Origin: Psychrobacillus sp042885655
GTDB lineage: Bacteria > Bacillota > Bacilli > Bacillales_A > Planococcaceae
Assembly: GCF_042885655.1 (NCBI RefSeq)
Contig: NZ_JBHVRO010000007.1
Span: 168,828-232,827 of the forward strand
Reading direction: 5' to 3'
DNA: 64,000 nt
The notes under the pieces are model-generated. The model was not told where the DNA came from. It ran no database searches and was given only the letters and a program-made list of their open reading frames with translations. Below, piece after piece: positions 16,601-25,860 of the stretch. Positions within the stretch are counted from its first letter, which is position 1; every line of letters starts with the position of its first letter. The position numbers and the translations under genes were made by a program.

Positions 16601-17194
16601 TCACCAGTATTCGATGGTGCAAACGAGGAAGACGTTTGGAATACGATGGAAGAAGCAGGACTTAACCGTGATGGTAAAACGATTCTTTATGACGGTCGTT
16701 CAGGTGAACCGTTTGATAACCGCGTTTCAGTTGGGGTTATGTATATGATTAAACTTGCCCACATGGTTGATGATAAGTTACATGCTCGTTCTACTGGACC
16801 TTATTCACTAGTTACGCAACAACCTCTTGGAGGGAAGGCGCAATTTGGTGGACAACGTTTCGGAGAGATGGAAGTATGGGCACTTGAAGCTTATGGTGCT
16901 GCTTATACATTACAAGAAATTTTAACTGTTAAATCCGATGATGTTGTGGGTCGTGTGAAAACGTACGAAGCAATCGTTAAGGGTGAAAGTGTACCAGAAC
17001 CAGGTGTTCCTGAATCATTCAAAGTATTGATCAAAGAATTACAAAGTTTAGGTATGGATGTTAAAATGCTTACAATTGACGAAGAAGAAATTGAACTTCG
17101 CGATCTAGATGAAGATGATGATATTCCAGCAGCTGACGCACTTGGAATTTTGCCACAAGCGAATGAAGAGGAACCAGTAGGAATAGTGGAATAA
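13640..17194 (+). CDS. rpoB: DNA-directed RNA polymerase subunit beta
   Basis: Catalytic-side subunit of RNA polymerase; 1184 residues from the TTG at 13640. That start gives LTGQLVQYG, the family N-terminus, and sits seven bases after GAGGGGTGA; the in-frame GTG at 13631 lies inside that Shine-Dalgarno. The rifampicin pocket reads SQFMDQTNPLAELTHKRR and SALGPGGLTRERAG with no obvious resistance substitution. Near the C-terminus SVGVMYMIKLAHMVDDK and QPLGGKAQFGGQRFGEM are conserved. The acidic tail is short and variable. Followed by a hairpin and rpoC. Confidence 0.97.
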   Translation: MTGQLVQYGQHRQRRSFARISEVLELPNLIEIQTASYEWFLEEGLREMFKDISPIEDFTGNLSLEFVDYSLNEPKYSVDESKERDATYAAPLRVKVRLHNKETDEVKEQDVFMGDFPLMTETGTFVINGAERVIVSQLVRSPSVYFHDKTDKNGKKGFGATVIPNRGAWLEYEIDAKDVVYVRIDRTRKLPVTVLLRALGFGSDQEIIDLIGDNEYLRNTLEKDNTETSEKALLEIYERLRPGEPPTVESAKSLLYSRFFDPKRYDLANVGRYKMNKKLHIKNRLFNQTIAETLVDPETGEILVEAGTLIDRRVLDRLIPHLENGIGFKTLSQVGGVLEDDITIQSIKIYAPNEEEQKEINVISNAYVETEVKNITPADIVSSVGYFFNLLYNVGNTDDIDHLGNRRLRSVGELLQNQFRIGLSRMERVVRERMSINDTQSIVPQQLINIRPVIASIKEFFGSSQLSQFMDQTNPLAELTHKRRLSALGPGGLTRERAGFEVRDVHYSHYGRMCPIETPEGPNIGLINSLSSFAKVNKFGFIETPYRRVDPETGLVTSRIDYLTADEEDNYVVAQANSPLSDEGAFLKEEVVGRFRGDNTVFRKEQIDYMDVSPKQVVSAATACIPFLENDDSNRALMGANMQRQAVPLLNPEAPFVGTGMEHVNARDSGAAVIAKYHGIVEHVEAKEIRVRRIEVVDGNEVKGDLTSYKVHKFERSNHGTSINQRPIVKIGDRVKPLDILADGPSMEKGELALGRNVLVAFMTWDGYNYEDAVIMSERLVKDDVYTSVHIEEYESESRDTKLGPEEITRDIPNVGEDALRNLDDRGIIRVGAEVRDGDILVGKVTPKGVTELTAEERLLHAIFGEKAREVRDTSLRVPHGAGGIVLDVKVFNREDGDELSPGVNQLVRAYIVQKRKISVGDKMAGRHGNKGVISRILPEEDMPFLPDGTPVDIMLNPLGVPSRMNIGQVLELHLGMASRLLGVHMASPVFDGANEEDVWNTMEEAGLNRDGKTILYDGRSGEPFDNRVSVGVMYMIKLAHMVDDKLHARSTGPYSLVTQQPLGGKAQFGGQRFGEMEVWALEAYGAAYTLQEILTVKSDDVVGRVKTYEAIVKGESVPEPGVPESFKVLIKELQSLGMDVKMLTIDEEEIELRDLDEDDDIPAADALGILPQANEEEPVGIVE

Positions 17195-17210
17195 GAAGTA
17201 AAGAGAAATC

Positions 17211-17229
17211 GGACAGGTGATGCCTGTCC
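17211..17229 (+). other. hairpin between rpoB and rpoC
   Basis: GGACAGG-tgatg-CCTGTCC, a perfect 7-bp stem, 16 bases after the rpoB stop; only a mild T-rich tail follows. Probably a processing or attenuation signal, not a full stop. Confidence 0.6.
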
Positions 17230-17310
17230 GTATTTCCGTATAAAATTGCATAATGCAGAGCTACTTGGAAAGTCTTTTAAAAGACACAAGACTAAAGGGA
17301 GGTAGGCTCC

Positions 17311-20300
17311 TTGATAGATGTTAATAATTTTGAGTATATGAAAATTGGTTTAGCTTCACCTGATAAAATCCGTTCTTGGTCTTACGGGGAAGTCAAAAAA
17401 CCTGAAACAATTAACTACCGAACACTAAAGCCTGAAAAAGATGGTTTATTCTGTGAGCGTATTTTTGGTCCAACTAAAGACTGGGAATGTCACTGTGGTA
17501 AATACAAACGAGTTCGTTATAAAGGTGTAGTATGTGATCGATGTGGAGTAGAAGTAACACGTGCAAAAGTACGTCGTGAACGTATGGGTCATATCGAATT
17601 AGCAGCACCAGTTTCACATATTTGGTATTTTAAAGGTATTCCAAGTCGTATGGGTCTAATTTTGGATATGTCTCCAAGATCTCTTGAAGAAGTAATTTAC
17701 TTTGCTTCTTATGTAGTAATAGAACCAGCGGATACACCACTTGAAAAGAAACAATTACTTTCTGAAAAAGAATATCGTGCATACCGTGATAAGTTTGGTA
17801 CAAAGTTCCAAGCTGCTATGGGTGCAGAAGCGATTAAACGTCTACTTCAAGAACTTGATTTAGAGAGTGAAACAGAAAGTTTGAAAGAAGAGTTAAAAAC
17901 TGCACAAGGTCAACGTCGTACACGTGCTATAAAACGATTAGAAGTAGTAGAATCTTTCCGTAATTCAGGAAACAAACCAGATTGGATGATCTTAGATGTT
18001 CTTCCGGTAATTCCTCCAGAATTGCGACCAATGGTTCAATTAGATGGTGGACGATTTGCTACATCTGACTTAAACGATTTGTATCGTCGTGTTATTAACC
18101 GTAATAATCGTTTAAAACGTTTACTAGACTTAGGTGCTCCAAGTATTATCGTACAAAATGAAAAGCGTATGTTACAAGAAGCGGTTGATGCTTTGATAGA
18201 TAATGGTCGTCGTGGTCGTCCTGTTACAGGTCCTGGTAACCGTCCATTGAAATCACTTTCTCATATGCTAAAAGGGAAACAAGGTCGTTTCCGTCAAAAC
18301 TTACTTGGTAAACGTGTAGACTATTCTGGTCGTTCCGTTATCGTAGTAGGTCCAAACTTAAAAATGTATCAATGTGGTCTTCCAAAAGAGATGGCTATTG
18401 AATTATTCAAGCCATTTGTAATGAAAGAATTAGTTGAACGTGGGTTAGCTCACAATATTAAGAGTGCGAAACGTAAAATCGAACGTATGCATGCTGAAGT
18501 ATGGGATGTATTAGAAGATGTCATTAAGGAGCATCCGGTTTTATTAAACCGCGCACCTACTCTTCACCGTCTTGGTATTCAAGCTTTCGAACCAACATTA
18601 GTAGAAGGTCGTGCAATTCGTCTTCACCCTCTTGTATGTACAGCTTATAACGCTGACTTTGATGGTGACCAAATGGCTGTTCACGTTCCTTTATCAGCAG
18701 AAGCGCAAGCGGAAGCTCGTTTACTAATGCTTGCGGCACAAAACATTTTGAACCCGAAAGATGGAAAACCAGTTGTTACACCATCTCAAGATATGGTTTT
18801 AGGAAACTATTACTTAACACTTGAGCGTAAAGGTGCAACAGGAGAAGGTTCTACTTTCTACGGTCCAGAAGAGGTACTAATTGCTTACAACACTGGTCAT
18901 GTACATTTGCATTCACGTATTGCAATTGCTGCATCATCACTTAAAAACCAAACATTTACAGAAGAACAAAACAAGATGTTATTAACAACGACTGTTGGTA
19001 AAGTAATTTTCAATGAAATACTTCCAGAGACGTTCCCTTATATTAACGAACCAACGGACTTCAATTTACAAATTGAGACTCCTTCAAATTATTTTGTTTC
19101 TACAACTACAGATATTAAGAAACATATTGAAGCAATGGATCTTGTTCAACCATTTAAGAAAAAAATCCTTGGAAATATTATTGCCGAAGTATTTAAACGT
19201 TTCCATATTACAGAAACGTCGAAAATGCTTGACCGCATGAAAGCACTTGGATTTAAATATTCTACTAAAGCTGGTATTACAATTGGTATTTCTGATATCG
19301 TCGTACTTCCAGACAAAGGTGAAATATTAGAAGAAACACAAGGAAAAGTAGATAAAGTTATAAAACAATTCCGCCGTGGTCTAATCACGGAAGAAGAGCG
19401 TTATGCGAGCGTAATCGGTCATTGGACTAGAGCAAAAGAAGTTATTCAAGATAAACTGATGAAGTCTCTTGATAATTCAAACCCTATTTTCATGATGAGT
19501 GATTCAGGTGCCCGTGGTAATGCATCTAACTTTACTCAACTTGCAGGTATGCGCGGACTGATGGCCAACCCGGCTGGACGAATTATCGAACTTCCAATCA
19601 AATCATCATTCCGTGAAGGTTTAACAGTTCTTGAATACTTCATCTCAACTCATGGTGCTCGTAAAGGACTTGCGGATACTGCACTTAAAACTGCCGATTC
19701 AGGTTACTTAACGCGTCGTCTTGTTGATGTTGCTCAAGATGTTATTGTTAGAGAAGATGATTGCGGAACAGATCGAGGACTACTAATCGGTTCATTAATG
19801 GAAGGCACAGAAGTTATTGAAGAGTTTGGTGAACGTATTGTCGGTCGTCATACGAAGAAAACAATCTTCCATCCAACTACTAATGAATTAATTCTTGCAA
19901 AAGATGGATTAATAACTCAAGATGTAGCGCGAATCATTGAAGAAGCTGGCATTAATGAATTAACAATCCGTTCAGCGTTTACATGTAATACAAAACACGG
20001 TGTATGTAAAAAATGTTACGGTCTAAATCTTGCAACTGGAGATACTGTTGAGGTTGGGGAAGCCGTTGGTATTATTGCGGCACAATCAATCGGAGAACCA
20101 GGTACACAGTTAACGATGCGTACATTCCATACAGGTGGGGTTGCTGGAGACGATATTACACAAGGTCTTCCACGTATCCAAGAGATATTCGAGGCTCGTA
20201 ATCCAAAAGGGCAAGCTGTTATTTCAGAAATTACAGGTATAGTAACTGAAATTGATGAAATTAGAGAGGGTCAAAAAGAGATTACGATTCAAGGTAACGT

Positions 20301-20913
20301 AGAAACTCGTAAATACTTAGCTCCATATAATGCACGTATAAAAGTTCAAGTGAACGATACAATTCACCGTGGACAGGTATTAACGGAAGGTTCTATCGAT
20401 CCAAAAGAATTATTGAAAGTAAAAGATGTTTCTACTGTTCAAGAGTATTTATTAAAAGAAGTACAAAAAGTTTATCGTATGCAAGGGGTAGAAATCGGTG
20501 ATAAACACATCGAAGTAATGGTTCGTCAAATGCTTCGTAAAATTCGTGTTATTGAAGCTGGTGAAACGGAATTACTTCCAGGATCACTGCTTGATATTCA
20601 TCAATTTGCTGAAGCGAATAAAGACGCAGTATTGCAAGGTAAAATACCTGCAACTTGTCGCCCAGTAATTCTTGGTATTACGAAAGCTTCACTTGAAACA
20701 GAATCATTCTTATCTGCAGCGTCATTCCAAGAAACGACTCGTGTTCTAACGGATGCAGCGATTAAAGGAAAACGTGATGAATTACTAGGATTAAAAGAGA
20801 ACGTAATCATTGGTAAACTAGTTCCAGCAGGAACAGGTATGCAACGATATCGTCAAATTCAAATTACTAGTAATAAAGCAGATAAAGGAAAAGAAGCAGT
20901 AAGCGCTGAATAA
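17311..20913 (+). CDS. rpoC: DNA-directed RNA polymerase subunit beta'
   Basis: Largest RNA polymerase subunit, 1200 residues, with the catalytic magnesium-binding NADFDGDQ motif near residue 450. The N-terminal zinc site uses Cys60, Cys62, Cys75 and Cys78; the second zinc site is in the CGTDRG...CNTKHGVCKKC region near residue 815-900. Trigger-loop and bridge-helix sequences (GMRGLMANPAGRIIELPI) are intact. TTG 17311 follows AAAGGGAGGTAGGCTCC. Ends in a strong terminator. Confidence 0.97.
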   Translation: MIDVNNFEYMKIGLASPDKIRSWSYGEVKKPETINYRTLKPEKDGLFCERIFGPTKDWECHCGKYKRVRYKGVVCDRCGVEVTRAKVRRERMGHIELAAPVSHIWYFKGIPSRMGLILDMSPRSLEEVIYFASYVVIEPADTPLEKKQLLSEKEYRAYRDKFGTKFQAAMGAEAIKRLLQELDLESETESLKEELKTAQGQRRTRAIKRLEVVESFRNSGNKPDWMILDVLPVIPPELRPMVQLDGGRFATSDLNDLYRRVINRNNRLKRLLDLGAPSIIVQNEKRMLQEAVDALIDNGRRGRPVTGPGNRPLKSLSHMLKGKQGRFRQNLLGKRVDYSGRSVIVVGPNLKMYQCGLPKEMAIELFKPFVMKELVERGLAHNIKSAKRKIERMHAEVWDVLEDVIKEHPVLLNRAPTLHRLGIQAFEPTLVEGRAIRLHPLVCTAYNADFDGDQMAVHVPLSAEAQAEARLLMLAAQNILNPKDGKPVVTPSQDMVLGNYYLTLERKGATGEGSTFYGPEEVLIAYNTGHVHLHSRIAIAASSLKNQTFTEEQNKMLLTTTVGKVIFNEILPETFPYINEPTDFNLQIETPSNYFVSTTTDIKKHIEAMDLVQPFKKKILGNIIAEVFKRFHITETSKMLDRMKALGFKYSTKAGITIGISDIVVLPDKGEILEETQGKVDKVIKQFRRGLITEEERYASVIGHWTRAKEVIQDKLMKSLDNSNPIFMMSDSGARGNASNFTQLAGMRGLMANPAGRIIELPIKSSFREGLTVLEYFISTHGARKGLADTALKTADSGYLTRRLVDVAQDVIVREDDCGTDRGLLIGSLMEGTEVIEEFGERIVGRHTKKTIFHPTTNELILAKDGLITQDVARIIEEAGINELTIRSAFTCNTKHGVCKKCYGLNLATGDTVEVGEAVGIIAAQSIGEPGTQLTMRTFHTGGVAGDDITQGLPRIQEIFEARNPKGQAVISEITGIVTEIDEIREGQKEITIQGNVETRKYLAPYNARIKVQVNDTIHRGQVLTEGSIDPKELLKVKDVSTVQEYLLKEVQKVYRMQGVEIGDKHIEVMVRQMLRKIRVIEAGETELLPGSLLDIHQFAEANKDAVLQGKIPATCRPVILGITKASLETESFLSAASFQETTRVLTDAAIKGKRDELLGLKENVIIGKLVPAGTGMQRYRQIQITSNKADKGKEAVSAE

Positions 20914-20920
20914 AAAATAA

Positions 20921-20963
20921 ATATTAGGGAGAAATCTCATTGAAGTTCTCCCTAATATTTTTA
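20921..20963 (+). terminator. terminator after rpoC
   Basis: ATATTAGGGAGAA (20921-20933) pairs perfectly with TTCTCCCTAATAT (20946-20958), followed by TTTTATG. Confidence 0.85.
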
Positions 20964-20972
20964 TGATTAGTG

Positions 20973-21001
20973 TTGACAGTCTTTTCTAAGAGTGATAATA
21001 T
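20973..21001 (+). promoter_or_regulatory. sigma-A promoter of the rplGB-rpsL (str) operon
   Basis: TTGACA (20973-20978), 17-base spacer, TAATAT (20996-21001), immediately after the rpoC terminator. Confidence 0.85.
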
Positions 21002-21048
21002 ATTTAAGGTTGATAGTTATCTGACTTGTAGCTTTGGAGGATATGAAA

Positions 21049-21297
21049 ATGTCTTATGAAAAAGTGAAACAAGCAAAAAAAACAATCATAGGTACAAAGC
21101 AAGCAGTAAAAGCAATGAAAAAAGGGCTTGTCAAAGAAGTTTATATTGCACTTGATGTAGAGGAAAGAATTATTGATCTAGCGCGATCAACAGCACAAGA
21201 AAACAATGTTCTTATTTACTACGTAGAGTCTAAAATAGATCTTGGTAAAGCTTGTGGAATGCGCTTAGGTGCTTCAGTAGTAGCTCTTACTGTGTAA
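21049..21297 (+). CDS. rplGB: L7Ae-family ribosomal protein (YbxF, K-turn binding)
   Basis: 82-residue L7Ae-type protein that binds kink-turn RNA; the Bacillus homologue YbxF binds K-turns including riboswitches. Recognisable by GTKQAVKAMKKGLVKEVYIALD and the C-terminal DLGKACGMRLGASVVAL. I prefer ATG 21049 (MSYEKVKQ) since GGAGG (21036-21040) is eight bases before it; the ATG at 21043 would leave only two. First gene of the str operon. Confidence 0.9.
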   Translation: MSYEKVKQAKKTIIGTKQAVKAMKKGLVKEVYIALDVEERIIDLARSTAQENNVLIYYVESKIDLGKACGMRLGASVVALTV

Positions 21298-21301
21298 CAG
21301 T

Positions 21302-21363
21302 TTTTGTGTAAAACACAAAGACTTTGTTTTTACCCAAAAAATGAACCACCTGGATGTGTGGTA
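21302..21363 (+). promoter_or_regulatory. rpsL leader hairpins
   Basis: TTTGTGT-aa-ACACAAA (21304-21319) is followed by a T-rich tail and may attenuate rplGB read-through. A second element, ACCAC-ctggatgt-GTGGT (21345-21362), sits 33 bases before rpsL and can pair its arms. Regulation is inferred. Confidence 0.4.
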
Positions 21364-21395
21364 TTAACAAGAACAAATGAAGGGAGGAATAATCG

Positions 21396-21815
21396 ATGCC
21401 TACAATTAACCAATTGGTACGTAAGCCTCGTAAATCCAATATCACGAACTCAAAGTCTCCAGCATTAGGAAAAGGCTATAACAGCTTTAAAAAATCTGCT
21501 ACAAATCTAAACTCGCCTCAAAAGCGTGGGGTTTGTACTCGTGTTGGTACTATGACGCCGAAGAAACCGAACTCAGCACTTCGTAAATATGCGCGTGTAC
21601 GTTTAACAAATACGTTAGAGGTTACTGCTTATATTCCAGGAGAAGGTCACAACCTACAAGAACATAGTGTTGTACTTATCCGCGGAGGACGTGTAAAAGA
21701 CTTACCAGGGGTACGTTATCATATCGTACGTGGTGCTCTTGATACAGCTGGAGTTAATGGTCGTATGCAAAGCCGTTCTTTATACGGTGCAAAACGCCCG
21801 AAAGTTAAAAAATAA
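21396..21815 (+). CDS. rpsL: 30S ribosomal protein S12
   Basis: Decoding-site protein of 139 residues. The streptomycin loop TPKKPNSALRKYARVRL (about residues 53-69) and the second loop RGGRVKDLPGVRYHIVRG are wild-type-like, so no streptomycin resistance is suggested. ATG 21396 after GAAGGGAGGAATAATCG. Start of the rpsL-rpsG-fusA-tuf run. Confidence 0.97.
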   Translation: MPTINQLVRKPRKSNITNSKSPALGKGYNSFKKSATNLNSPQKRGVCTRVGTMTPKKPNSALRKYARVRLTNTLEVTAYIPGEGHNLQEHSVVLIRGGRVKDLPGVRYHIVRGALDTAGVNGRMQSRSLYGAKRPKVKK

Positions 21816-21863
21816 TTTTCTAAATAATTTATAATTAGACATTCGTCGAAAGGAGGAAAACAC

Positions 21864-22334
21864 ATGCCTCGTAAAGGTCCTGTTTCCAAACGTGACGTGT
21901 TACCAGATCCAATTTATAATTCGAAACTAGTAACTCGTTTAATCAACAAAATGATGATTGATGGTAAAAGAGGTACTTCTCAAAAAATCCTATACGGAGC
22001 GTTTGATCTTGTAAAAGAACGTTCTGGTAAAGATGCTTTAGAAGTATTTGAAGCTGCATTAAACAATGTAATGCCAGTTCTTGAAGTACGTGCTCGTCGT
22101 GTTGGTGGTGCAAACTACCAAGTACCGGTTGAAGTACGTCCAGACCGTCGTTCAACTCTAGGTCTTCGCTACTTAGTAAACTATTCACGTCTTCGTGGAG
22201 AAAAAACGATGGAAGAACGCTTAGCTAACGAAATTCTTGATGCATCAAACAATACTGGTGCTTCAGTTAAGAAACGTGAAGATATGCACAAAATGGCGGA
22301 AGCTAACAAAGCATTCGCACACTATCGTTGGTAA
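21864..22334 (+). CDS. rpsG: 30S ribosomal protein S7
   Basis: Primary 16S rRNA-binding protein that nucleates assembly of the 30S head; 156 residues with the conserved MPRKGPVSKRDVLPDP start, MIDGKRGTSQKILYG and the C-terminal DMHKMAEANKAFAHYRW. ATG 21864 follows GAAAGGAGGAAAACAC. Confidence 0.97.
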   Translation: MPRKGPVSKRDVLPDPIYNSKLVTRLINKMMIDGKRGTSQKILYGAFDLVKERSGKDALEVFEAALNNVMPVLEVRARRVGGANYQVPVEVRPDRRSTLGLRYLVNYSRLRGEKTMEERLANEILDASNNTGASVKKREDMHKMAEANKAFAHYRW

Positions 22335-22385
22335 GATTTATTTAAAAATCATACTCTAATCCGAAATTGGAAGGAGAAATACAAT

Positions 22386-24464
22386 ATGGCTAGAGAGTTC
22401 TCCTTAGCAAAAACACGTAATATCGGGATCATGGCTCACATCGATGCTGGTAAAACGACTACTACGGAGCGTATTCTTTATTACACTGGTAAGATCCACA
22501 AAATTGGTGAAACTCATGAGGGTGCATCACAAATGGACTGGATGGAACAAGAGCAAGAACGTGGTATTACAATCACTTCTGCAGCAACAACAGCTTCTTG
22601 GGATAACCATCGTGTAAATATCATTGATACACCTGGACACGTAGACTTCACAGTTGAAGTTGAACGTTCACTTCGTGTACTTGATGGTGCGGTTACAGTG
22701 CTAGATGCTCAATCTGGTGTTGAACCACAAACTGAAACAGTATGGCGCCAAGCTACAACTTATGGTGTACCACGTATTGTTTTCGTAAACAAAATGGATA
22801 AAACGGGAGCTGATTTCCTATATTCTGTAGGGACTCTTCGCGACCGTTTACAAGCTAATGCTCATCCAATTCAGTTACCAATTGGTGCTGAAGATCAGTT
22901 CAGCGGAATCATCGACCTAGTGTCAATGAAAGCTACTGTTTATGGTAATGACTTAGGAACAGATATCCAAGAAGTAGAAATTCCAGAAGAATATAAAGCT
23001 CAAGCTGAAGAATACCGTGAAAAACTAGTTGAAGCGGTAGCTGAACTTGATGAAGATTTGATGGAAAAATATCTTGGTGGAGAAGAAATTACAACTGAAG
23101 AATTGATCAAAGGTATCCGTAAAGGTACTCTAAATGTTGAATTCTATCCAGTTGTATGTGGTACTGCATTTAAAAACAAAGGTGTTCAAAAAGTTCTTGA
23201 CGCAGTTGTTGCATACCTTCCATCACCACTTGATATTCCTGCTATGAAAGGGATTGACCCTGACACTGATGAAGAAATCGAACGTCATTCAGATGACTCA
23301 GAGCCTTTCTCTGCATTAGCATTTAAAGTAATGACTGACCCTTATGTTGGGAAGTTAACATTCTTCCGCGTATACTCTGGTACGTTACAAGCAGGATCGT
23401 ACGTACAAAACTCTACTAAAGGTAAGCGTGAACGCGTAGGACGTATCCTACAAATGCATGCTAACTCTCGTGAAGAGATTACAGAAGTACATGCTGGAGA
23501 TATCGCTGCAGCTGTTGGTTTAAAAGATACAACTACTGGTGATACACTGTGTGATGAAAAAGCTCTAGTAATTCTAGAGTCTATGGAATTCCCAGAACCA
23601 GTTATTTCTCTTTCTGTTGAACCAAAAACAAAAGCGGACCAAGATAAAATGGGCCAAGCTTTACAAAAACTTTCAGAAGAAGATCCAACATTCCGCGTAC
23701 ATACAGACCAAGAAACTGGTCAAGTTATCATCGCTGGTATGGGTGAACTTCATCTAGATATTTTAGTTGACCGTATGCGTCGTGAGTTTAAAGTTGAAGC
23801 TAACGTAGGTGCTCCACAAGTATCTTACCGTGAAACTTTCCGTAACTCAGCACAGGTTGAAGGTAAATTTGTTCGTCAATCAGGTGGTCGTGGTCAATTC
23901 GGACACGTTTGGATTGAATTCTCTCCAAACGAAGAAGGAAAAGGCTTTGAATTTGAAAACGCAATCGTTGGTGGGGTAGTTCCACGTGAATATATTCCAG
24001 CTGTTGAAGCAGGTCTTCGTGACTCTCTTGACAATGGTGTACTTGCAGGATTCCCATTAATCGATATTAAAGCTAAATTATTCGACGGATCATATCATGA
24101 TGTTGACTCGAATGAGATGGCATTTAAAATTGCTGCTTCTATGGCATTGAAAAATGCTGTATCTAAAGTAAATCCAGTTCTACTTGAACCATTAATGAAA
24201 GTAGAAGTTGTTATTCCTGAAGAATATTTAGGAGACATCATGGGTGATATCACGTCTCGTCGTGGTCGCGTTGAAGGTATGGAATCTCGTGGTAACGCAC
24301 AAGTAGTTCGTGCTATGGTACCACTTGCTGAAATGTTTGGATACGCAACGTCTTTACGTTCTAATACGCAAGGACGCGGAGTATTCTCAATGGTGTTTGA
24401 TCACTATGAAGATGTTCCAAAATCAATTTCAGAAGAAATTATCAAAAAACATAAAGGTGAGTAA
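22386..24464 (+). CDS. fusA: elongation factor G
   Basis: Ribosomal translocase GTPase, 692 residues. P-loop AHIDAGKT at residues 17-24, switch II DTPGHVDFT, NKMD specificity motif, then domains II-V ending in the GRVEGMESRGNAQVVRAMVPL fold. ATG 22386 follows TTGGAAGGAGAAATACAAT. No fusidic-acid resistance pattern can be assigned by eye. Followed by a small hairpin and tuf. Confidence 0.97.
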   Translation: MAREFSLAKTRNIGIMAHIDAGKTTTTERILYYTGKIHKIGETHEGASQMDWMEQEQERGITITSAATTASWDNHRVNIIDTPGHVDFTVEVERSLRVLDGAVTVLDAQSGVEPQTETVWRQATTYGVPRIVFVNKMDKTGADFLYSVGTLRDRLQANAHPIQLPIGAEDQFSGIIDLVSMKATVYGNDLGTDIQEVEIPEEYKAQAEEYREKLVEAVAELDEDLMEKYLGGEEITTEELIKGIRKGTLNVEFYPVVCGTAFKNKGVQKVLDAVVAYLPSPLDIPAMKGIDPDTDEEIERHSDDSEPFSALAFKVMTDPYVGKLTFFRVYSGTLQAGSYVQNSTKGKRERVGRILQMHANSREEITEVHAGDIAAAVGLKDTTTGDTLCDEKALVILESMEFPEPVISLSVEPKTKADQDKMGQALQKLSEEDPTFRVHTDQETGQVIIAGMGELHLDILVDRMRREFKVEANVGAPQVSYRETFRNSAQVEGKFVRQSGGRGQFGHVWIEFSPNEEGKGFEFENAIVGGVVPREYIPAVEAGLRDSLDNGVLAGFPLIDIKAKLFDGSYHDVDSNEMAFKIAASMALKNAVSKVNPVLLEPLMKVEVVIPEEYLGDIMGDITSRRGRVEGMESRGNAQVVRAMVPLAEMFGYATSLRSNTQGRGVFSMVFDHYEDVPKSISEEIIKKHKGE

Positions 24465-24515
24465 TTGAAATTTCACCAAAATTAAAGTATAACTAATCTG
24501 TAGTGTATAAAAGTT

Positions 24516-24534
24516 GGGAGGACGTACGCCTCCC
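24516..24534 (+). other. hairpin between fusA and tuf
   Basis: GGGAGG (24516-24521) pairs with CCTCCC (24529-24534), then GCCTTTTATC. Likely a weak terminator or processing site, allowing different fusA and tuf levels. Confidence 0.5.
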
Positions 24535-24580
24535 GCCTTTTATCATAAAAAACAAACAATTATTGAGGAGGCAATCTCTA

Positions 24581-25768
24581 ATGGCTAAAGAAAAATTTGA
24601 CCGTTCAAAAACACATGCTAACATTGGTACAATCGGACACGTTGACCATGGTAAAACAACTTTAACTGCTGCAATCGCAACAGTTCTTTCTAAAAAAATG
24701 GGTGGGGTAGCTAAATCATACGCTGACATCGACAACGCACCTGAAGAAAAAGAACGCGGTATCACAATCAATACTTCACACGTTGAGTATGAAACTGCAA
24801 CTCGTCACTACGCTCATGTAGACTGCCCAGGACATGCTGACTATGTTAAAAACATGATCACAGGTGCAGCACAAATGGACGGCGGTATCTTAGTAGTATC
24901 TGCTGCTGATGGTCCAATGCCACAAACTCGTGAACATATCCTTCTTTCTCGTCAAGTAGGTGTTCCATACCTAGTTGTATTCATGAACAAATGTGATATG
25001 GTTGATGACGAAGAACTTCTTGAATTAGTTGAAATGGAAATTCGTGACCTTCTTTCTGAGTACAATTTCCCTGGTGACGATATTCCAGTAATTAAAGGTT
25101 CTGCTCTTAAAGCTCTTGAAGGAGAAGCAGAATGGGAAGAAAAAGTTGTTGAATTAATGGACGCTGTAGATAGCTATATCCCAACTCCAGAACGTCAAAC
25201 TGACAAACCATTCATGATGCCAGTTGAGGATGTATTCTCAATCACTGGTCGTGGTACGGTTGCTACTGGACGCGTTGAACGTGGACAAGTTAAAATCGGA
25301 GATGTTGTAGACATCATCGGTATCGTTGAAGAACCAAAATCAACTACTGTAACAGGTGTTGAAATGTTCCGTAAACTTCTTGATTATGCAGAAGCTGGTG
25401 ACAACATTGGTGCTCTTCTTCGTGGAGTATCTCGTGAAGATATCCAACGTGGACAAGTATTAGCTAAACCAGGCACAATCACTCCACACACAGATTTTAA
25501 AGCAGAAGTTTATGTTCTTTCAAAAGAAGAGGGTGGACGTCATACTCCATTCTTCTCAAACTACCGTCCTCAGTTCTACTTCCGTACAACTGACGTAACA
25601 GGTGTTTGTAACTTACCAGAAGGCGTAGAAATGGTTATGCCTGGAGATAACATCGAAATGACTGTTTCTCTAATCTCTCCAATCGCTCTTGAAGAAGGTA
25701 CTAAATTCTCTATCCGTGAGGGTGGACGTACTGTAGGCGCTGGTGTAGTAGCTACAATTACTAAATAA
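24581..25768 (+). CDS. tuf: elongation factor Tu
   Basis: GTPase delivering aminoacyl-tRNA; 395 residues from ATG 24581, which follows TTGAGGAGGCAATCTCTA. P-loop GHVDHGKT is at residues 19-26, switch II DCPGHADYVKNM, NKCD motif, and domains II-III with the GRGTVATGRVERG stretch. An upstream in-frame ATG (24503) would pass through the hairpin and lacks a Shine-Dalgarno. Ends the str operon with a strong terminator. Confidence 0.97.
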   Translation: MAKEKFDRSKTHANIGTIGHVDHGKTTLTAAIATVLSKKMGGVAKSYADIDNAPEEKERGITINTSHVEYETATRHYAHVDCPGHADYVKNMITGAAQMDGGILVVSAADGPMPQTREHILLSRQVGVPYLVVFMNKCDMVDDEELLELVEMEIRDLLSEYNFPGDDIPVIKGSALKALEGEAEWEEKVVELMDAVDSYIPTPERQTDKPFMMPVEDVFSITGRGTVATGRVERGQVKIGDVVDIIGIVEEPKSTTVTGVEMFRKLLDYAEAGDNIGALLRGVSREDIQRGQVLAKPGTITPHTDFKAEVYVLSKEEGGRHTPFFSNYRPQFYFRTTDVTGVCNLPEGVEMVMPGDNIEMTVSLISPIALEEGTKFSIREGGRTVGAGVVATITK

Positions 25769-25786
25769 TTAATAAATTACAAGTCA

Positions 25787-25820
25787 AAATCCATCTCGTG
25801 ACGACGAGATGGATTTTTTT
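25787..25820 (+). terminator. terminator after tuf
   Basis: AAATCCATCTCGT (25787-25799) pairs with ACGAGATGGATTT (25804-25816), followed by a T-run. It separates the str operon from the accessory block. Confidence 0.88.
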
Positions 25821-25860
25821 GCGTGAAAATAGTGTAAACTAGTGGTGAGAGGTGAGCCTA